Notes: generated from the sequence alone by a model not told the origin. DNA of 40,725 bases from Bacteroidota bacterium (GCA_016868575.1 VGGL01000015.1:1-40725), one strand, 5' to 3'; counted from the stretch's first letter, positions 1 to 8,076 are shown. Numbers and translations are program-made.

Positions 1-111
1 CTTTCTTTTCATCGACGATTGTCCAAAGATTATGAAAGGTTGCCTGAATCTGGTATAGCATTTATCCATCTATCAATGATTCGGTTGATGGTTAATCGAA
101 TTTCTATATGA
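1..111 (+). pseudogene. IS5-family transposase, C-terminal end (cut by window edge)
   Basis: Frame 1 is open from the first base to TGA at 109-111 and reads LSFHRRLSKDYERLPES, then ends in IHLSMIRLMVNRISI. This is the typical C-terminus of IS5-family DDE transposases, where the conserved end resembles an FRRLSKDYE motif followed by a hydrophobic stretch with MIRLM. The gene is too short for the ORF track and its 5' part lies outside the window, so whether the transposase is intact is unknown. The element's right end follows directly. I mark it as partial rather than proven broken. Confidence comes from the C-terminal motif plus the IS-like end sequence just downstream. Confidence 0.7.
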
Positions 112-126
112 ATTTTAAACAGTCTC
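110..126. mobile_element. Right terminal inverted repeat of the IS5-like element
   Basis: The sequence GAATTTTAAACAGTCTC ends here. Its reverse complement starts GAGACTGTTTAAAATTC, the form seen at the ends of several IS5-family elements (GAGACTGT...). It lies immediately after the transposase stop codon, as expected for a compact IS. The next bases are TAA, a plausible short target duplication. The matching left end is outside the window, so the repeat could not be verified as inverted. Confidence 0.6.
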
Positions 127-161
127 TAAAGGTTAACGAAAAAATTAGGTAACCTTTTCAT
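127..161 (-). pseudogene. 5' stub of a minus-strand gene split by the IS
   Basis: On the minus strand an ATG at 161-159 begins MKRLPNFFVNL, and the stop that follows is created where the host DNA meets the IS end (TTA then GAGACTG). A good Bacteroidota promoter lies about 30 nt upstream of this ATG. I infer that a gene transcribed leftward was interrupted after its eleventh codon by the IS5-like element. The rest of the gene would lie beyond the other IS end, outside the window. With only 11 codons no product can be named. An alternative is that this is merely a short leader peptide. Confidence 0.45.
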
Positions 162-197
162 AGAAAGGAGGTTTTAGGTTAATAAAAAGAGGCGCTG

Positions 198-228
198 CAA
201 ATATACAACATCAAAAGCCTGTTGTCAA
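198..228 (-). promoter_or_regulatory. Minus-strand promoter of the IS-split gene
   Basis: On the minus strand the -7 box TATATTTG (205-198) fits TAnnTTTG, and TTG at 228-226 (in context CTTGACA) sits 20 nt upstream, matching the Bacteroidota -33/-7 layout. The predicted start of transcription is near 191, giving a leader of about 30 nt to the ATG at 161. It overlaps the divergent promoter of the flavoprotein gene. Confidence 0.5.
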
Positions 229-250
229 GTTTTTTTATTTTCTACTTTTG
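222..250 (+). promoter_or_regulatory. Plus-strand promoter of the flavoprotein gene
   Basis: TTG at 222-224 and TACTTTTG at 243-250 (TAnnTTTG) are separated by 18 nt. The start codon at 264 is only 13 nt beyond the box, so the leader would be about 7 nt. The -33 element shares bases with that of the divergent minus-strand promoter, so the two should compete for polymerase. Confidence 0.45.
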
Positions 251-263
251 ACATTACAAAAAG

Positions 264-1493
264 ATGAAAACTGCAAGCCGATATGATGTTGTCATTGCCG
301 GTGCAGGGCCAGCAGGATTAGTCTCTGCGCTGAACCTCACAGGGCATGGATACCGAATTGCCTTGATCGATAAATCGGCCTATCCACGGGAAAAAACCTG
401 CGGAGATGCCTTAAGCGGGAAAGCGTTGGCTGTATTGAAAAGATTACCCGGAGGGATTTATCATGATTTCCTTAACATCCCCCGGAAGACGCCTTCCACA
501 GGGATCCGTTTTGTTTCGCCTGCCGGAACAGTATTGGACCTCCCTTTTCCTGAGATTGGCAGCCAGGATCCGCCCGGTTATCTGATCAAAAGGTCCATCT
601 TCGACCATTTTCTCCTGGAAAAAGTCAAACACTGCCGGGACATTGATGTTTTCGAAAGTCGCAGGATAGATGATGTAATCCTTGACAGCGAAGGGGTGGT
701 TATTCATTGTGAGGGATCCGTTGTTCGTTGTTCGGTTGTGGTGGGGGCAGATGGCGCCCATTCCATGATTGCCAGAAAGCTCACCACGATCAGAAATACT
801 CATCGCCAACACAGCACCGGTATTCGGGCCTATTATCAGGATGTGGCACCGGGAGCGCCCACAGGTTTCATTGAGCTTCACTTCCTGAAGGAGATACTCC
901 CTGGTTATTTGTGGATTTTCCCAATGGCTGAAGGTCAATTTAATGTTGGTCTCGGTGTTCAATCATCCTGGCTAAAAAAATCAGGGGTTAATCTACCCCG
1001 CTGGACTGATCAACTCATCTCAGATAACAGTTGGCTCTCAGACCGTTTTGCACAGTCAAAAAGAGTCACCGGCTGGGAAGGCTGGGGGTTGCCCATGGAT
1101 TATCCGAAGCGAAAGGTAGCCGGAGAGCGGTTCCTGCTTTGCGGAGATGCCGCCGGTCTGGTTGATCCTTTTTCGGGTGAAGGGATTGGAAACGCCATGT
1201 TCAGCGGTGAAATGGCTGCGCGCCACATCCTGAGGTGCCTGCAGATCAATGATTTTTCAGTTCCGTCCATGAACCCCTATGTGCAAGAGCTACATAAGTC
1301 TCTGGATCGGGAACTTCGAACAAGCAGGATCATGCAGAAACTGGCATATTCGGCATCTTTGTTCAACTTCGTCACTTCCAGGGCTACCAGAAACGAAAAA
1401 ATCAGAAAGATGATGATGGCTATGTACACGGATATGGACGTAAAGTCAGAGCTGACGAGGCCTGGATTCTATTTCAGACTGCTGTTCGGGTGA
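264..1493 (+). CDS. Geranylgeranyl reductase-family FAD oxidoreductase
   Basis: A 409-residue flavoprotein. The N-terminus has the dinucleotide-binding motif GAGPAG (residues 13-18) after VVIA, then the family motif PREKTCGDALSG, and a second FAD motif FLLCGDAAGLVDPFSGEG near residue 290, all typical of the geranylgeranyl reductase family. Such enzymes saturate isoprenoid chains or act as related monooxygenase-fold reductases; in bacteria the substrate may be a quinone side chain or polar lipid, but nothing here fixes it. It is monocistronic: a divergent promoter lies upstream, and a convergent gene abuts it downstream with no spacer (stop TGA against the opposite-strand stop in TGATCA). Length is normal for the family and no key motif is missing. 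Confidence 0.85.
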   Translation: MKTASRYDVVIAGAGPAGLVSALNLTGHGYRIALIDKSAYPREKTCGDALSGKALAVLKRLPGGIYHDFLNIPRKTPSTGIRFVSPAGTVLDLPFPEIGSQDPPGYLIKRSIFDHFLLEKVKHCRDIDVFESRRIDDVILDSEGVVIHCEGSVVRCSVVVGADGAHSMIARKLTTIRNTHRQHSTGIRAYYQDVAPGAPTGFIELHFLKEILPGYLWIFPMAEGQFNVGLGVQSSWLKKSGVNLPRWTDQLISDNSWLSDRFAQSKRVTGWEGWGLPMDYPKRKVAGERFLLCGDAAGLVDPFSGEGIGNAMFSGEMAARHILRCLQINDFSVPSMNPYVQELHKSLDRELRTSRIMQKLAYSASLFNFVTSRATRNEKIRKMMMAMYTDMDVKSELTRPGFYFRLLFG

Positions 1494-2594
1494 TCATTTC
1501 GAACCGATCACGGTGATCACCCCTTTAAAAACATCTGTTTTAAACTCTCCGTTGCACCTGAGGATATAGTAATAGGTACCGTTGGCAATGTTTTTCGGCG
1601 TCCACTCCTCGCTTTTGTAATTGGTTTTGGCATAAATTTTCTTGCCATTCCGGTCGAAAACAACCAGTTCGTTGCTCAGGTAGGCTTCATTGAAATCGCG
1701 TTCCGGATCATCATCTTCCAGTTCGATCGCAAAGCCGGCATTCCATTCATCACCATTGGGGGTAATCACATTGTACACCTTTAATTTTGCTTCTTTGACA
1801 TTCACCAGGTGGGTAACCGAGTCAGAACATCCATTCAAGTCGGTGAAATAAAGTGTTATCATTTTCTCGCCAGAACTCGAATAACTGTGTGAAGCAGGGT
1901 TTAAATTATCGACCTCCGGTGAATTATCGCCAAAGTTCCAACTCCAGTTGGTTAATCTGGCCTGGGATGTATCCGGAAACTGGATAAAGATAGTTGGTTT
2001 TTGCAGGTAAATAACAGTATCCGGCAAGACTTCTGTAATGATATCAGGAGTTTTCAGAACCTCAATCTCATAAGCTGAGTCGATGTGGCAGTAGTTGGCA
2101 TCATATACCTTCAGGGTATATTCGCCTTCGCAAAGCCCGAAAACGATTGTATCTTGTGAATATCCTCCCCCCCATTGATAATCATAAGGTGGAACGCCAC
2201 CGGAAACCAGCGCTTTCATTTGTCCCTTACAGGTTCCGGGGCAGCCAAGCTCGTTGTAGCGATAAAGTGTGTCATAGTGCATGCCGGGGTTAATTCCAAG
2301 TCGTGATTGTTCGGTGAAACAGGTGTCTGTGGCATTGGTCACACGGCAACGGTACTGACCGGTATCAGCGGAAGAGATATCTTTCACCAGGTAGGTTGAA
2401 TCATTGGCTCCGGCTATATCAATGCTGTTTTTTTGCCACTGGTAAAAGAATGGTGCTGTCCCGGAGCGGAAGACAAGATACCGGAGACTATCGCCAGGGC
2501 ACTTGTTGATATCTCCGGGTGTCACGGAACAATTGATCTGACCTGCAACGAGATAACTTATCAGAACAAACAAGACAGTAAGTAGATTTTTCAT
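1494..2594 (-). CDS. Secreted Ig/SprB/PKD protein with T9SS type B C-terminal domain
   Basis: A 366-residue exported protein. It has a signal peptide ending near LVAGQ (residues 1-19), an Ig-like domain at about 22-100 (paired cysteines, DTGQYRC motif), a SprB-type repeat at about 112-185 (SGGVPPYDYQW, GEYTLKVYDANYC), a PKD domain at about 200-265 (WSWNFGDNSP) and a gliding-motility-associated C-terminal domain at about 270-366 (NVITPNGD, FDRNGKKIY, GTYYYIL). The last is the CHU_C/type B sorting signal, so it should be exported by the type IX system and either released or held at the surface. The function is probably adhesive or structural; no enzyme domain is visible. It is convergent with the flavoprotein gene and has its own -7 box upstream. 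Confidence 0.87.
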   Translation of the reverse strand: MKNLLTVLFVLISYLVAGQINCSVTPGDINKCPGDSLRYLVFRSGTAPFFYQWQKNSIDIAGANDSTYLVKDISSADTGQYRCRVTNATDTCFTEQSRLGINPGMHYDTLYRYNELGCPGTCKGQMKALVSGGVPPYDYQWGGGYSQDTIVFGLCEGEYTLKVYDANYCHIDSAYEIEVLKTPDIITEVLPDTVIYLQKPTIFIQFPDTSQARLTNWSWNFGDNSPEVDNLNPASHSYSSSGEKMITLYFTDLNGCSDSVTHLVNVKEAKLKVYNVITPNGDEWNAGFAIELEDDDPERDFNEAYLSNELVVFDRNGKKIYAKTNYKSEEWTPKNIANGTYYYILRCNGEFKTDVFKGVITVIGSK

Positions 2595-2616
2595 CTGTTC
2601 CGTTTCATTTTGGGGG

Positions 2617-2624
2617 CAAAAATA
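2617..2624 (-). promoter_or_regulatory. -7 box for the type B surface protein
   Basis: CAAAAATA on the plus strand reads TATTTTTG on the minus strand, fitting TAnnTTTG, 23 nt ahead of the ATG at 2594. No clear -33 TTG at the right distance, so support is partial. Confidence 0.4.
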
Positions 2625-2684
2625 GGGAAATTATCTCTATTGACCTTTCTTGATAAACGATCATTCGATATATCCCAATTCATA

Positions 2685-2692
2685 TAACTTTG
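2685..2692 (+). promoter_or_regulatory. -7 box for the threonine synthase homologue
   Basis: TAACTTTG fits TAnnTTTG and ends 19 nt before the ATG at 2712. It is divergent from the minus-strand box at 2617-2624. No clear -33 element was found. Confidence 0.4.
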
Positions 2693-2711
2693 TAGCTGTA
2701 GAATTTATTAT

Positions 2712-3914
2712 ATGCCGGTATCTGGTTCAAAGTTTTTCTATCAGTGTTCCACTTGCGGAAAGACCTATCCATCTGATAAGATCATCTATCTATGTCCGGT
2801 CTGTAGCAAAGGAAATACAAAGACACTTCCGCCTAAAGGAGTTCTAAGTACAATCTACCGCTATGGTGAGATAAAAAAGCGTTACCAGGGTCAACCGCTA
2901 TTCAAGGCGCTTCAGGCAAAGACCTTCATCGACCTCCTTCCGATTGAAGCGAGGGAAAGCCTGGGTTATCTAAGAGTCGGCAATACGCCTTTATACAAGA
3001 TCAACAACCTGGAAGGGAAAGACCTCATGGGTGAACTGTATCTGAAGGATGACTCCCAGAATCCCACCTTTTCTTTCAAGGACCGCGCATCTGTTTTGGT
3101 GTCTGCATTTGCCAAAGAACGGGGTATTGATACGATCATCACCGCTTCGACAGGCAATGCGGGTTGTTCCCTGGCGGGGATATGTGCTTCCCAGCAACAG
3201 AAAGCCATTGTCCTTGTGCCGGAAAGCGCGCCACCTGCCAAACTGATCCAGGTGAAGATGTATGGGGCTCAGCTTATCCCTGTGAAAGGCAACTATGGCA
3301 AGGCCTTTGATCAGAGCATTGAAATGACGGAGAAGGATGGATATTATAACCGCAACACAGCGTATAACCCACTCACCATCGAAGGAAAAAAGACGGTGAG
3401 CTTTGAACTTTTCGACCAGCTGGGTCAGTGCATCCCTGACCGGATCTTTGTCCCGACCGGCGATGGGGTGATCCTTTCGGGCGTATATAAAGGATTTGAA
3501 GATTTGTGGATGCTCGGGATCATTGAAAAGATGCCGGTGGTCGTTGCCGTTCAGCCTCAAAAAAGTGATAACCTGATCCGAAATCTTCATGCAGAAACGT
3601 TTCAATCGATCCCTTCTTCCACTGTTGCAGACAGTATCTCGGTGGATGTTCCGCGGAATTTTTTCCAGTCAAAGCATTATCTCCAAAAATACGATGGGGA
3701 ATGGATAGCGGTATCGGATGAAGAAATTCTCCTCGCATCCCGAACATTGTCAAGAAATACTGGCCTTTTCACCGAACCGGCATCCGCCGCCGCCTTTGCG
3801 GCATTTCTGAAATATCAGCAAGAGCATTTGATGCCTCCCGGATCGAAAAATGTCGTACTCCTGACTGGATGCGGCCTGAAAGACCTGAAGGCAGTGAATT
3901 CCATTACAATCTGA
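2712..3914 (+). CDS. Threonine synthase-like PLP enzyme with N-terminal zinc ribbon
   Basis: A 400-residue fold-type II PLP enzyme. The N-terminus carries a zinc ribbon with CxxC pairs at C12/C15 and C28/C31. The PLP lysine is K123 in FSFKDRAS, followed by the substrate/phosphate motif STGNAGCSLA and a C-terminal glycine-rich LLTGCGLKD. This layout is that of bacterial and archaeal threonine synthases, which turn O-phosphohomoserine into threonine and phosphate. Related enzymes such as cysteate synthase share the layout, so the exact reaction is less sure than the family. Start ATG 2712 has a -7 box 19 nt before it. No other threonine pathway gene is nearby. It is followed after about 60 nt by the CotH protein gene, which has its own -7 box. 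Confidence 0.82.
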   Translation: MPVSGSKFFYQCSTCGKTYPSDKIIYLCPVCSKGNTKTLPPKGVLSTIYRYGEIKKRYQGQPLFKALQAKTFIDLLPIEARESLGYLRVGNTPLYKINNLEGKDLMGELYLKDDSQNPTFSFKDRASVLVSAFAKERGIDTIITASTGNAGCSLAGICASQQQKAIVLVPESAPPAKLIQVKMYGAQLIPVKGNYGKAFDQSIEMTEKDGYYNRNTAYNPLTIEGKKTVSFELFDQLGQCIPDRIFVPTGDGVILSGVYKGFEDLWMLGIIEKMPVVVAVQPQKSDNLIRNLHAETFQSIPSSTVADSISVDVPRNFFQSKHYLQKYDGEWIAVSDEEILLASRTLSRNTGLFTEPASAAAFAAFLKYQQEHLMPPGSKNVVLLTGCGLKDLKAVNSITI

Positions 3915-3943
3915 AGAAAAGCCATGAGTATGTTAAAAAAGTA

Positions 3944-3951
3944 TATTTTTG
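3944..3951 (+). promoter_or_regulatory. -7 box for the CotH/lamin-tail protein
   Basis: TATTTTTG fits TAnnTTTG and ends 22 nt before the ATG at 3974. It supports a start at 3974 rather than the longer ORF from 3869. No good -33 element is present. Confidence 0.4.
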
Positions 3952-3973
3952 TCATAACCAAATTAATAACCCA

Positions 3974-6967
3974 ATGAGACACATTTTTAGCCTCATTTTA
4001 ACCTGTTTATTCATCTTAACCGCTTTCACTATCCTCCACGCCCAGGTAGTGATCAATGAGTATTCGGTATCCAATCTCAATACCATTCCGGACAATTACA
4101 ATGAATATCCCGATTGGCTTGAGTTGTACAATACCAGCAGCAGCATGGTAAGCCTGGAAGGATATTACCTGAGCGATGACCCGGGAGATCCAACAAAGTG
4201 GCAATTCCCTGCAGGGGTTACTATCTCTGCCAATGGATTTAAAAAAATATGGTTATCCGGGCGGAATGAGGTCGTAGGAAATAACATCCATACCAATTTC
4301 AAACTGACTCAAACGAAAGCTCCCCTGGAATCAATTCTATTGGCTGATCCTTCGGGAGCTATCCTGGAGCAACATCTTCTAACCATTACCCAATTGAGTC
4401 ATTCGAATGGGAGAACCACTAATGGCGCAGCAACCTGGAGTGTTTTCACCAATCCAACATTCGGAACATCCAACAACACGGCAACGCCATACCAGCGATA
4501 TACTGCGAAGCCATCCATGAATAAGACAGCAGGATTCTATCCGAGCTCGATTGTCGTCACAATCACCAACAATGAACCAAACTCCACGCTCCGTTATACA
4601 ATTGATGGGACAGAGGTTAAAAACTCATCCACTGCAGTGACCGGTCCCATTACAATCTCTTCTACCACCCTTCTGAAAGCACGTGCATTCAGCAGTTCTC
4701 CCAACATTTTGCCGGGCCTGATTGAGTTTAACACCTATCTCATTAACGAAAACACGACCTTGCCGGTGATGAGCTTTGGAGCCGATCAGCTTACAACACT
4801 TCTCAATGGAAATGGCTGGATAAATCCAGAAGGATCAATGGAATACTTCAATAAAAACAAGGTTCGTACTACCATTGGCTATGGAGAATTCGACAAACAT
4901 GGACAGGATTCGTGGGCACATGACCAGCGAAGCCTGGATGTGAGGCAACGGGATGAATTCGGCTACAACTATTCCTTCCAGGAAAAATTCTTCAAAACAA
5001 GTGAGCGGGATGAATTCCAGCGGCTGATCATCCGGGCATGCGGCGATGACAATTACCCCGGTATTGATACCAGCGCCCACACTCGGGATGACTTTGTCGA
5101 ATCATTATCAGAATACAGTGGCCAGCATCTTGACTGGCGTAAGTCGGAGCGCTGTCTTGTTTTTGCCAATGGCCAGTATTGGGGTGTCTACTCCATCCGT
5201 GAGAAGGTAGATGATGCCGATTATTGTGAGTTTTACTATGGTCAGGACAGGTACAACCTGCAATTCATCATGCTCTGGGGAAGCATCTGGGCGGAGTATG
5301 GCGGACAACAGGCGCTGGATGACTATGATGCGCTTTATGACTACATCATGTCTCACGATATGAGTGATCCCGGAAACTATGCTTTTGTGTCCCAGCAGTA
5401 TGACATCACCAGCCTGTCAGATTATATGATCATCAACTCTTATGTGGTTTGTTCCGATTGGCTCAACTGGAATGTCGGTTGGTGGCGTGGTATGGACTCC
5501 AGTGGTACGCATAAAAAGTGGGGATATATCTTGTGGGATGAAGATGCCACCTTTGGACACTATATCAACTACACGGGTATTCCTGCACAAAGTCCGTATG
5601 TCTCTCCCTGCTTCCACGAAAACCTCCCCCCAAGTTCCGATCCTGGCGGACACGTTGCTGTGCTTAACAAGCTCAGAGAAAATGAAACCTTTAACCAATA
5701 TTATATCAACCGGTATGTTGACTTGCTGAATACGACTTTCAAACCATCGTATGCCATTCCGTTCCTTGATAGCATGGCCACCATCATTGCCCCTGAGATG
5801 CCCCGCCATTTCACACGTTGGGGAGGAAACCTGAACCAGTGGGAAAACAATGTTGAAAAAATCAAAAATTTTATCGATACAAGATATTCCATCATTAACA
5901 GTGGTTTAATGAGTTGCTACAGCCTCACCGGTCCTTACAACCTGAATGTAACAGTAGATCCGCCCGGGGCAGGACAGGTAAAAGTCAATTCGCTGGTATT
6001 GGATGATTACCCCTGGACAGGGCAGTATTTTGGAGGGATTGATCTTCGTTTCCAGGCTATCGAGTCGAATGAGGAATACATCTTTGATCATTGGGCCATG
6101 TACAACCATACCCTTCAGCCTTCCGCAACTTCACCTGTAGCGTATACCGAGCTGACAACTGCAGACCAGTTGATTGCCATCTTTGTTCCAAAAACCATGG
6201 ACGACAGCCTGGTGATCAACGAGATTAACTACCACTCTGCCAGCACCTTCGACCCTGGCGACTGGGTGGAACTGTACAACCCTCAGCCCTACACGGTAGA
6301 TGTTGCCGACTGGTACTTTAAAGATGAAAATGACCTTCATTCTTTTGTTTTCCCGCAAGGTACCTCCATGCCGGCCCATGGATACCTTGTACTTGTTGAA
6401 GACGTCACAAAATTCACTACCTTGTTCCCAACTGTATCAAATTTTATTGGCCCATTGGGTTTCGGGCTAAGCGGAAATGGTGAACTGATCCGTCTTTACA
6501 ACGAACAGGGATTCCTGGTAGATACAGTGCATTATGATGATGTACCCCCATGGCCCATCGAACCCGATGGTCAAGGACCCACGCTTGAACTGATTAATCC
6601 CGCCTACGACAACGCCCTGGCGGAAAGTTGGCATGCCTCCTATACCGCGCATGGCACACCGGGTGAGCAAAATAGTGTGTATGTATCCATCCCTGAGCCC
6701 ATCAAGCCGTTTGGAAACGTCTACATTGTGGCCTATCCAAATCCCGTTCGTCAAGCCTGTACCATCAATATCATCGGTGAGAAAAAGGTTACTGATGGCG
6801 AAATCATCCTCTATAACCAGTTGGGAACAGAAGTCCGGAGATTATCTCATATTTCTTCGGAAACGGTTCATCTTACGCGGGAAGGATTACCTTCCGGGAT
6901 TTACATGATCCGCTATACCGATCAGCAGAGAAATGTTTACGGAACTGCCAGGGTGGTTCTGGAGTAG
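3974..6967 (+). CDS. CotH kinase-like, lamin-tail, T9SS type A surface protein
   Basis: A 997-residue exported protein. I start it at ATG 3974 (MRHIFSLILTC, signal peptide ending at LHAQ) because the longer ORF from 3869 overlaps the upstream gene and has no signal at its end. Domains in order: lamin-tail domain at about 22-140 (VVINEYSVSN, DWLELYN), a chitobiase/beta-hexosaminidase C-terminal-like domain at about 180-250 (STLRYTIDGTE), a CotH-type kinase fold at about 270-640 (GQYWGVYSIREK, WGYILWDEDATFG), a second lamin-tail domain at about 750-900 (LVINEINYHS, DWVELYN) and a T9SS type A sorting domain at the end (VYIVAYPNPV, GIYMIRY). CotH proteins phosphorylate spore-coat proteins in Bacillus; in Bacteroidota surface proteins the target is unknown. 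It is probably held on the cell surface. Confidence 0.88.
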   Translation: MRHIFSLILTCLFILTAFTILHAQVVINEYSVSNLNTIPDNYNEYPDWLELYNTSSSMVSLEGYYLSDDPGDPTKWQFPAGVTISANGFKKIWLSGRNEVVGNNIHTNFKLTQTKAPLESILLADPSGAILEQHLLTITQLSHSNGRTTNGAATWSVFTNPTFGTSNNTATPYQRYTAKPSMNKTAGFYPSSIVVTITNNEPNSTLRYTIDGTEVKNSSTAVTGPITISSTTLLKARAFSSSPNILPGLIEFNTYLINENTTLPVMSFGADQLTTLLNGNGWINPEGSMEYFNKNKVRTTIGYGEFDKHGQDSWAHDQRSLDVRQRDEFGYNYSFQEKFFKTSERDEFQRLIIRACGDDNYPGIDTSAHTRDDFVESLSEYSGQHLDWRKSERCLVFANGQYWGVYSIREKVDDADYCEFYYGQDRYNLQFIMLWGSIWAEYGGQQALDDYDALYDYIMSHDMSDPGNYAFVSQQYDITSLSDYMIINSYVVCSDWLNWNVGWWRGMDSSGTHKKWGYILWDEDATFGHYINYTGIPAQSPYVSPCFHENLPPSSDPGGHVAVLNKLRENETFNQYYINRYVDLLNTTFKPSYAIPFLDSMATIIAPEMPRHFTRWGGNLNQWENNVEKIKNFIDTRYSIINSGLMSCYSLTGPYNLNVTVDPPGAGQVKVNSLVLDDYPWTGQYFGGIDLRFQAIESNEEYIFDHWAMYNHTLQPSATSPVAYTELTTADQLIAIFVPKTMDDSLVINEINYHSASTFDPGDWVELYNPQPYTVDVADWYFKDENDLHSFVFPQGTSMPAHGYLVLVEDVTKFTTLFPTVSNFIGPLGFGLSGNGELIRLYNEQGFLVDTVHYDDVPPWPIEPDGQGPTLELINPAYDNALAESWHASYTAHGTPGEQNSVYVSIPEPIKPFGNVYIVAYPNPVRQACTINIIGEKKVTDGEIILYNQLGTEVRRLSHISSETVHLTREGLPSGIYMIRYTDQQRNVYGTARVVLE

Positions 6968-7037
6968 TGATCAGCGGTAATATAATCATTCCGTTCGCAC
7001 GTTTAGGGGAAGAACAACATCAGCGAAAATCTGGTCG

Positions 7038-7856
7038 TTAGTTCGATCCGATATTTCCGTGACAGATGACGTTTTCGAGAGCGACCTGGTTCTGGTAAAC
7101 ATTGATATACCCGTCATAAACCAGCCAGTTATCATAGGTGATGATGATGCCACTGTCGAGTTTACGGATATTGGTAAAACTTTTGCCGGTTGCGCCATCC
7201 ACATTATTCAGCGCTCTTACAACGGGTCCGCCACCGACTGTTTCGATGGATCCCAGGTTGATCGAAGCAGGATAGACCTGCCCGGTGATCGTACCGGATA
7301 GTGTAATGGTCAACAGCGTGCTTCCATTGATTCTTTTTTCAAATAGCGCAGCGCCCGATACACCAAAAGGTTCAATGACAACCATCGGGTACGATGTTTT
7401 GGTCGATGTGATCACGTTTCCGCCAATGTCTCCCTGCGCAAGGATCACGTTCGGTTCAGTTTCGCTTTTAAGTACCCTGATATATCCGTCGTACGCGATG
7501 AGATCGGCGTAAGTCATAGAATTGACAACGGTAGAGCTCTTCCCGGTGGCATCCACAGCATTCAGCTCCAGCACCACGGCTCCCCCTTCGATGGCTGTGT
7601 TCATGCATAGTTGTGCAGGATGCGTTCCTGCCAGTGCACCGGTTAGGGTAATGGCAATCGTTGCAGTTGATGCGGTTGTTTCGGTAATTGTTGCTGTGCC
7701 GGATACGCCCAGGACATCTTTAACCATCAGGTTATACGTTGTTTTTCGTTGTGGCGCAGGCTCTGAGTCATCATCATTACAGGCAACCATGGTAACCATT
7801 AACAAGAGCATTGCGCTCAGGGAAGCAAACATACTGAACAAATGAATCTTTCTCAT
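7038..7856 (-). CDS. Lipoprotein with two CHRD-like repeats
   Basis: A 272-residue lipoprotein. The signal peptide ends in a lipobox with C26 (VTMVAC) followed by the acidic NDDD, similar to signals that send Bacteroidota lipoproteins to the cell surface. Two tandem repeats follow at about 40-150 and 155-272: each has GVSG near the start, an SGT/GTHPA-like turn, a run about NAVDATGKS or NNVDGATGKS and an ending YDGYI...GDIG. This resembles the CHRD domain, a beta-sandwich of unknown function found in many bacteria; the usual HPAHIH histidines are replaced (HPAQLC in repeat 1, YPASIN in repeat 2). It is convergent with the CotH gene and divergent from the molybdenum enzyme operon. Confidence 0.7.
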   Translation of the reverse strand: MRKIHLFSMFASLSAMLLLMVTMVACNDDDSEPAPQRKTTYNLMVKDVLGVSGTATITETTASTATIAITLTGALAGTHPAQLCMNTAIEGGAVVLELNAVDATGKSSTVVNSMTYADLIAYDGYIRVLKSETEPNVILAQGDIGGNVITSTKTSYPMVVIEPFGVSGAALFEKRINGSTLLTITLSGTITGQVYPASINLGSIETVGGGPVVRALNNVDGATGKSFTNIRKLDSGIIITYDNWLVYDGYINVYQNQVALENVICHGNIGSN

Positions 7857-7998
7857 CAGCTATTAAAATTATGAACACCGCTTCTGGCCGTGACAGGTGT
7901 GAATTCGCTTTCACATTACAAAAATGCGTTTTTATTTGCAATATTGTATTCCGGATTAATGAAATTCTTTTCATGTGATTGTGCCTGTGGTTATCCAG

Positions 7999-8035
7999 GA
8001 GATTCTTCGCTTAGATTCGTTATGCTCAGAATCTC
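7999..8035. repeat. Intergenic hairpin, REP-like
   Basis: GAGATTCT (7999-8006) and AGAATCTC (8028-8035) form a perfect 8-bp inverted repeat around a 21-nt loop. The first arm continues as TTCGCTTAGATTCG and the second arm is preceded by TATGCTC. It resembles dispersed palindromic intergenic elements of the type GATTCTTCGCT...CTCAGAAT seen in many environmental genomes (from memory). It sits in the 266-nt gap 7857-8122 between divergent genes; the rest of the gap shows only a short TGTGAA/TTCACA inverted repeat at 7898-7915 and a -7 box. Confidence 0.5.
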
Positions 8036-8068
8036 ATAATTTTTCTCGACAGGAGTGATAAAATGTTG

Positions 8069-8076
8069 TAGGTTTG
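8069..8076 (+). promoter_or_regulatory. -7 box of the molybdenum hydroxylase operon
   Basis: TAGGTTTG fits TAnnTTTG, 46 nt before the TTG start at 8123. Transcription would start near 8083, giving a leader of about 40 nt. The -33 region (TTTTC at 8041-8045) is poor. Confidence 0.4.

Noticed and set aside
1-69. Minus-strand open frame to the window edge (MDKCYTRFRQ...)
   Set aside because: The plus strand of the same bases encodes a recognisable IS5 transposase C-terminus, so the minus frame is a shadow.
2712-3914. Diaminopropionate ammonia-lyase as part of a purine cluster
   Set aside because: The zinc ribbon and FKDRAS motif fit threonine synthase, and it is separated from the purine-type operon by two unrelated genes.
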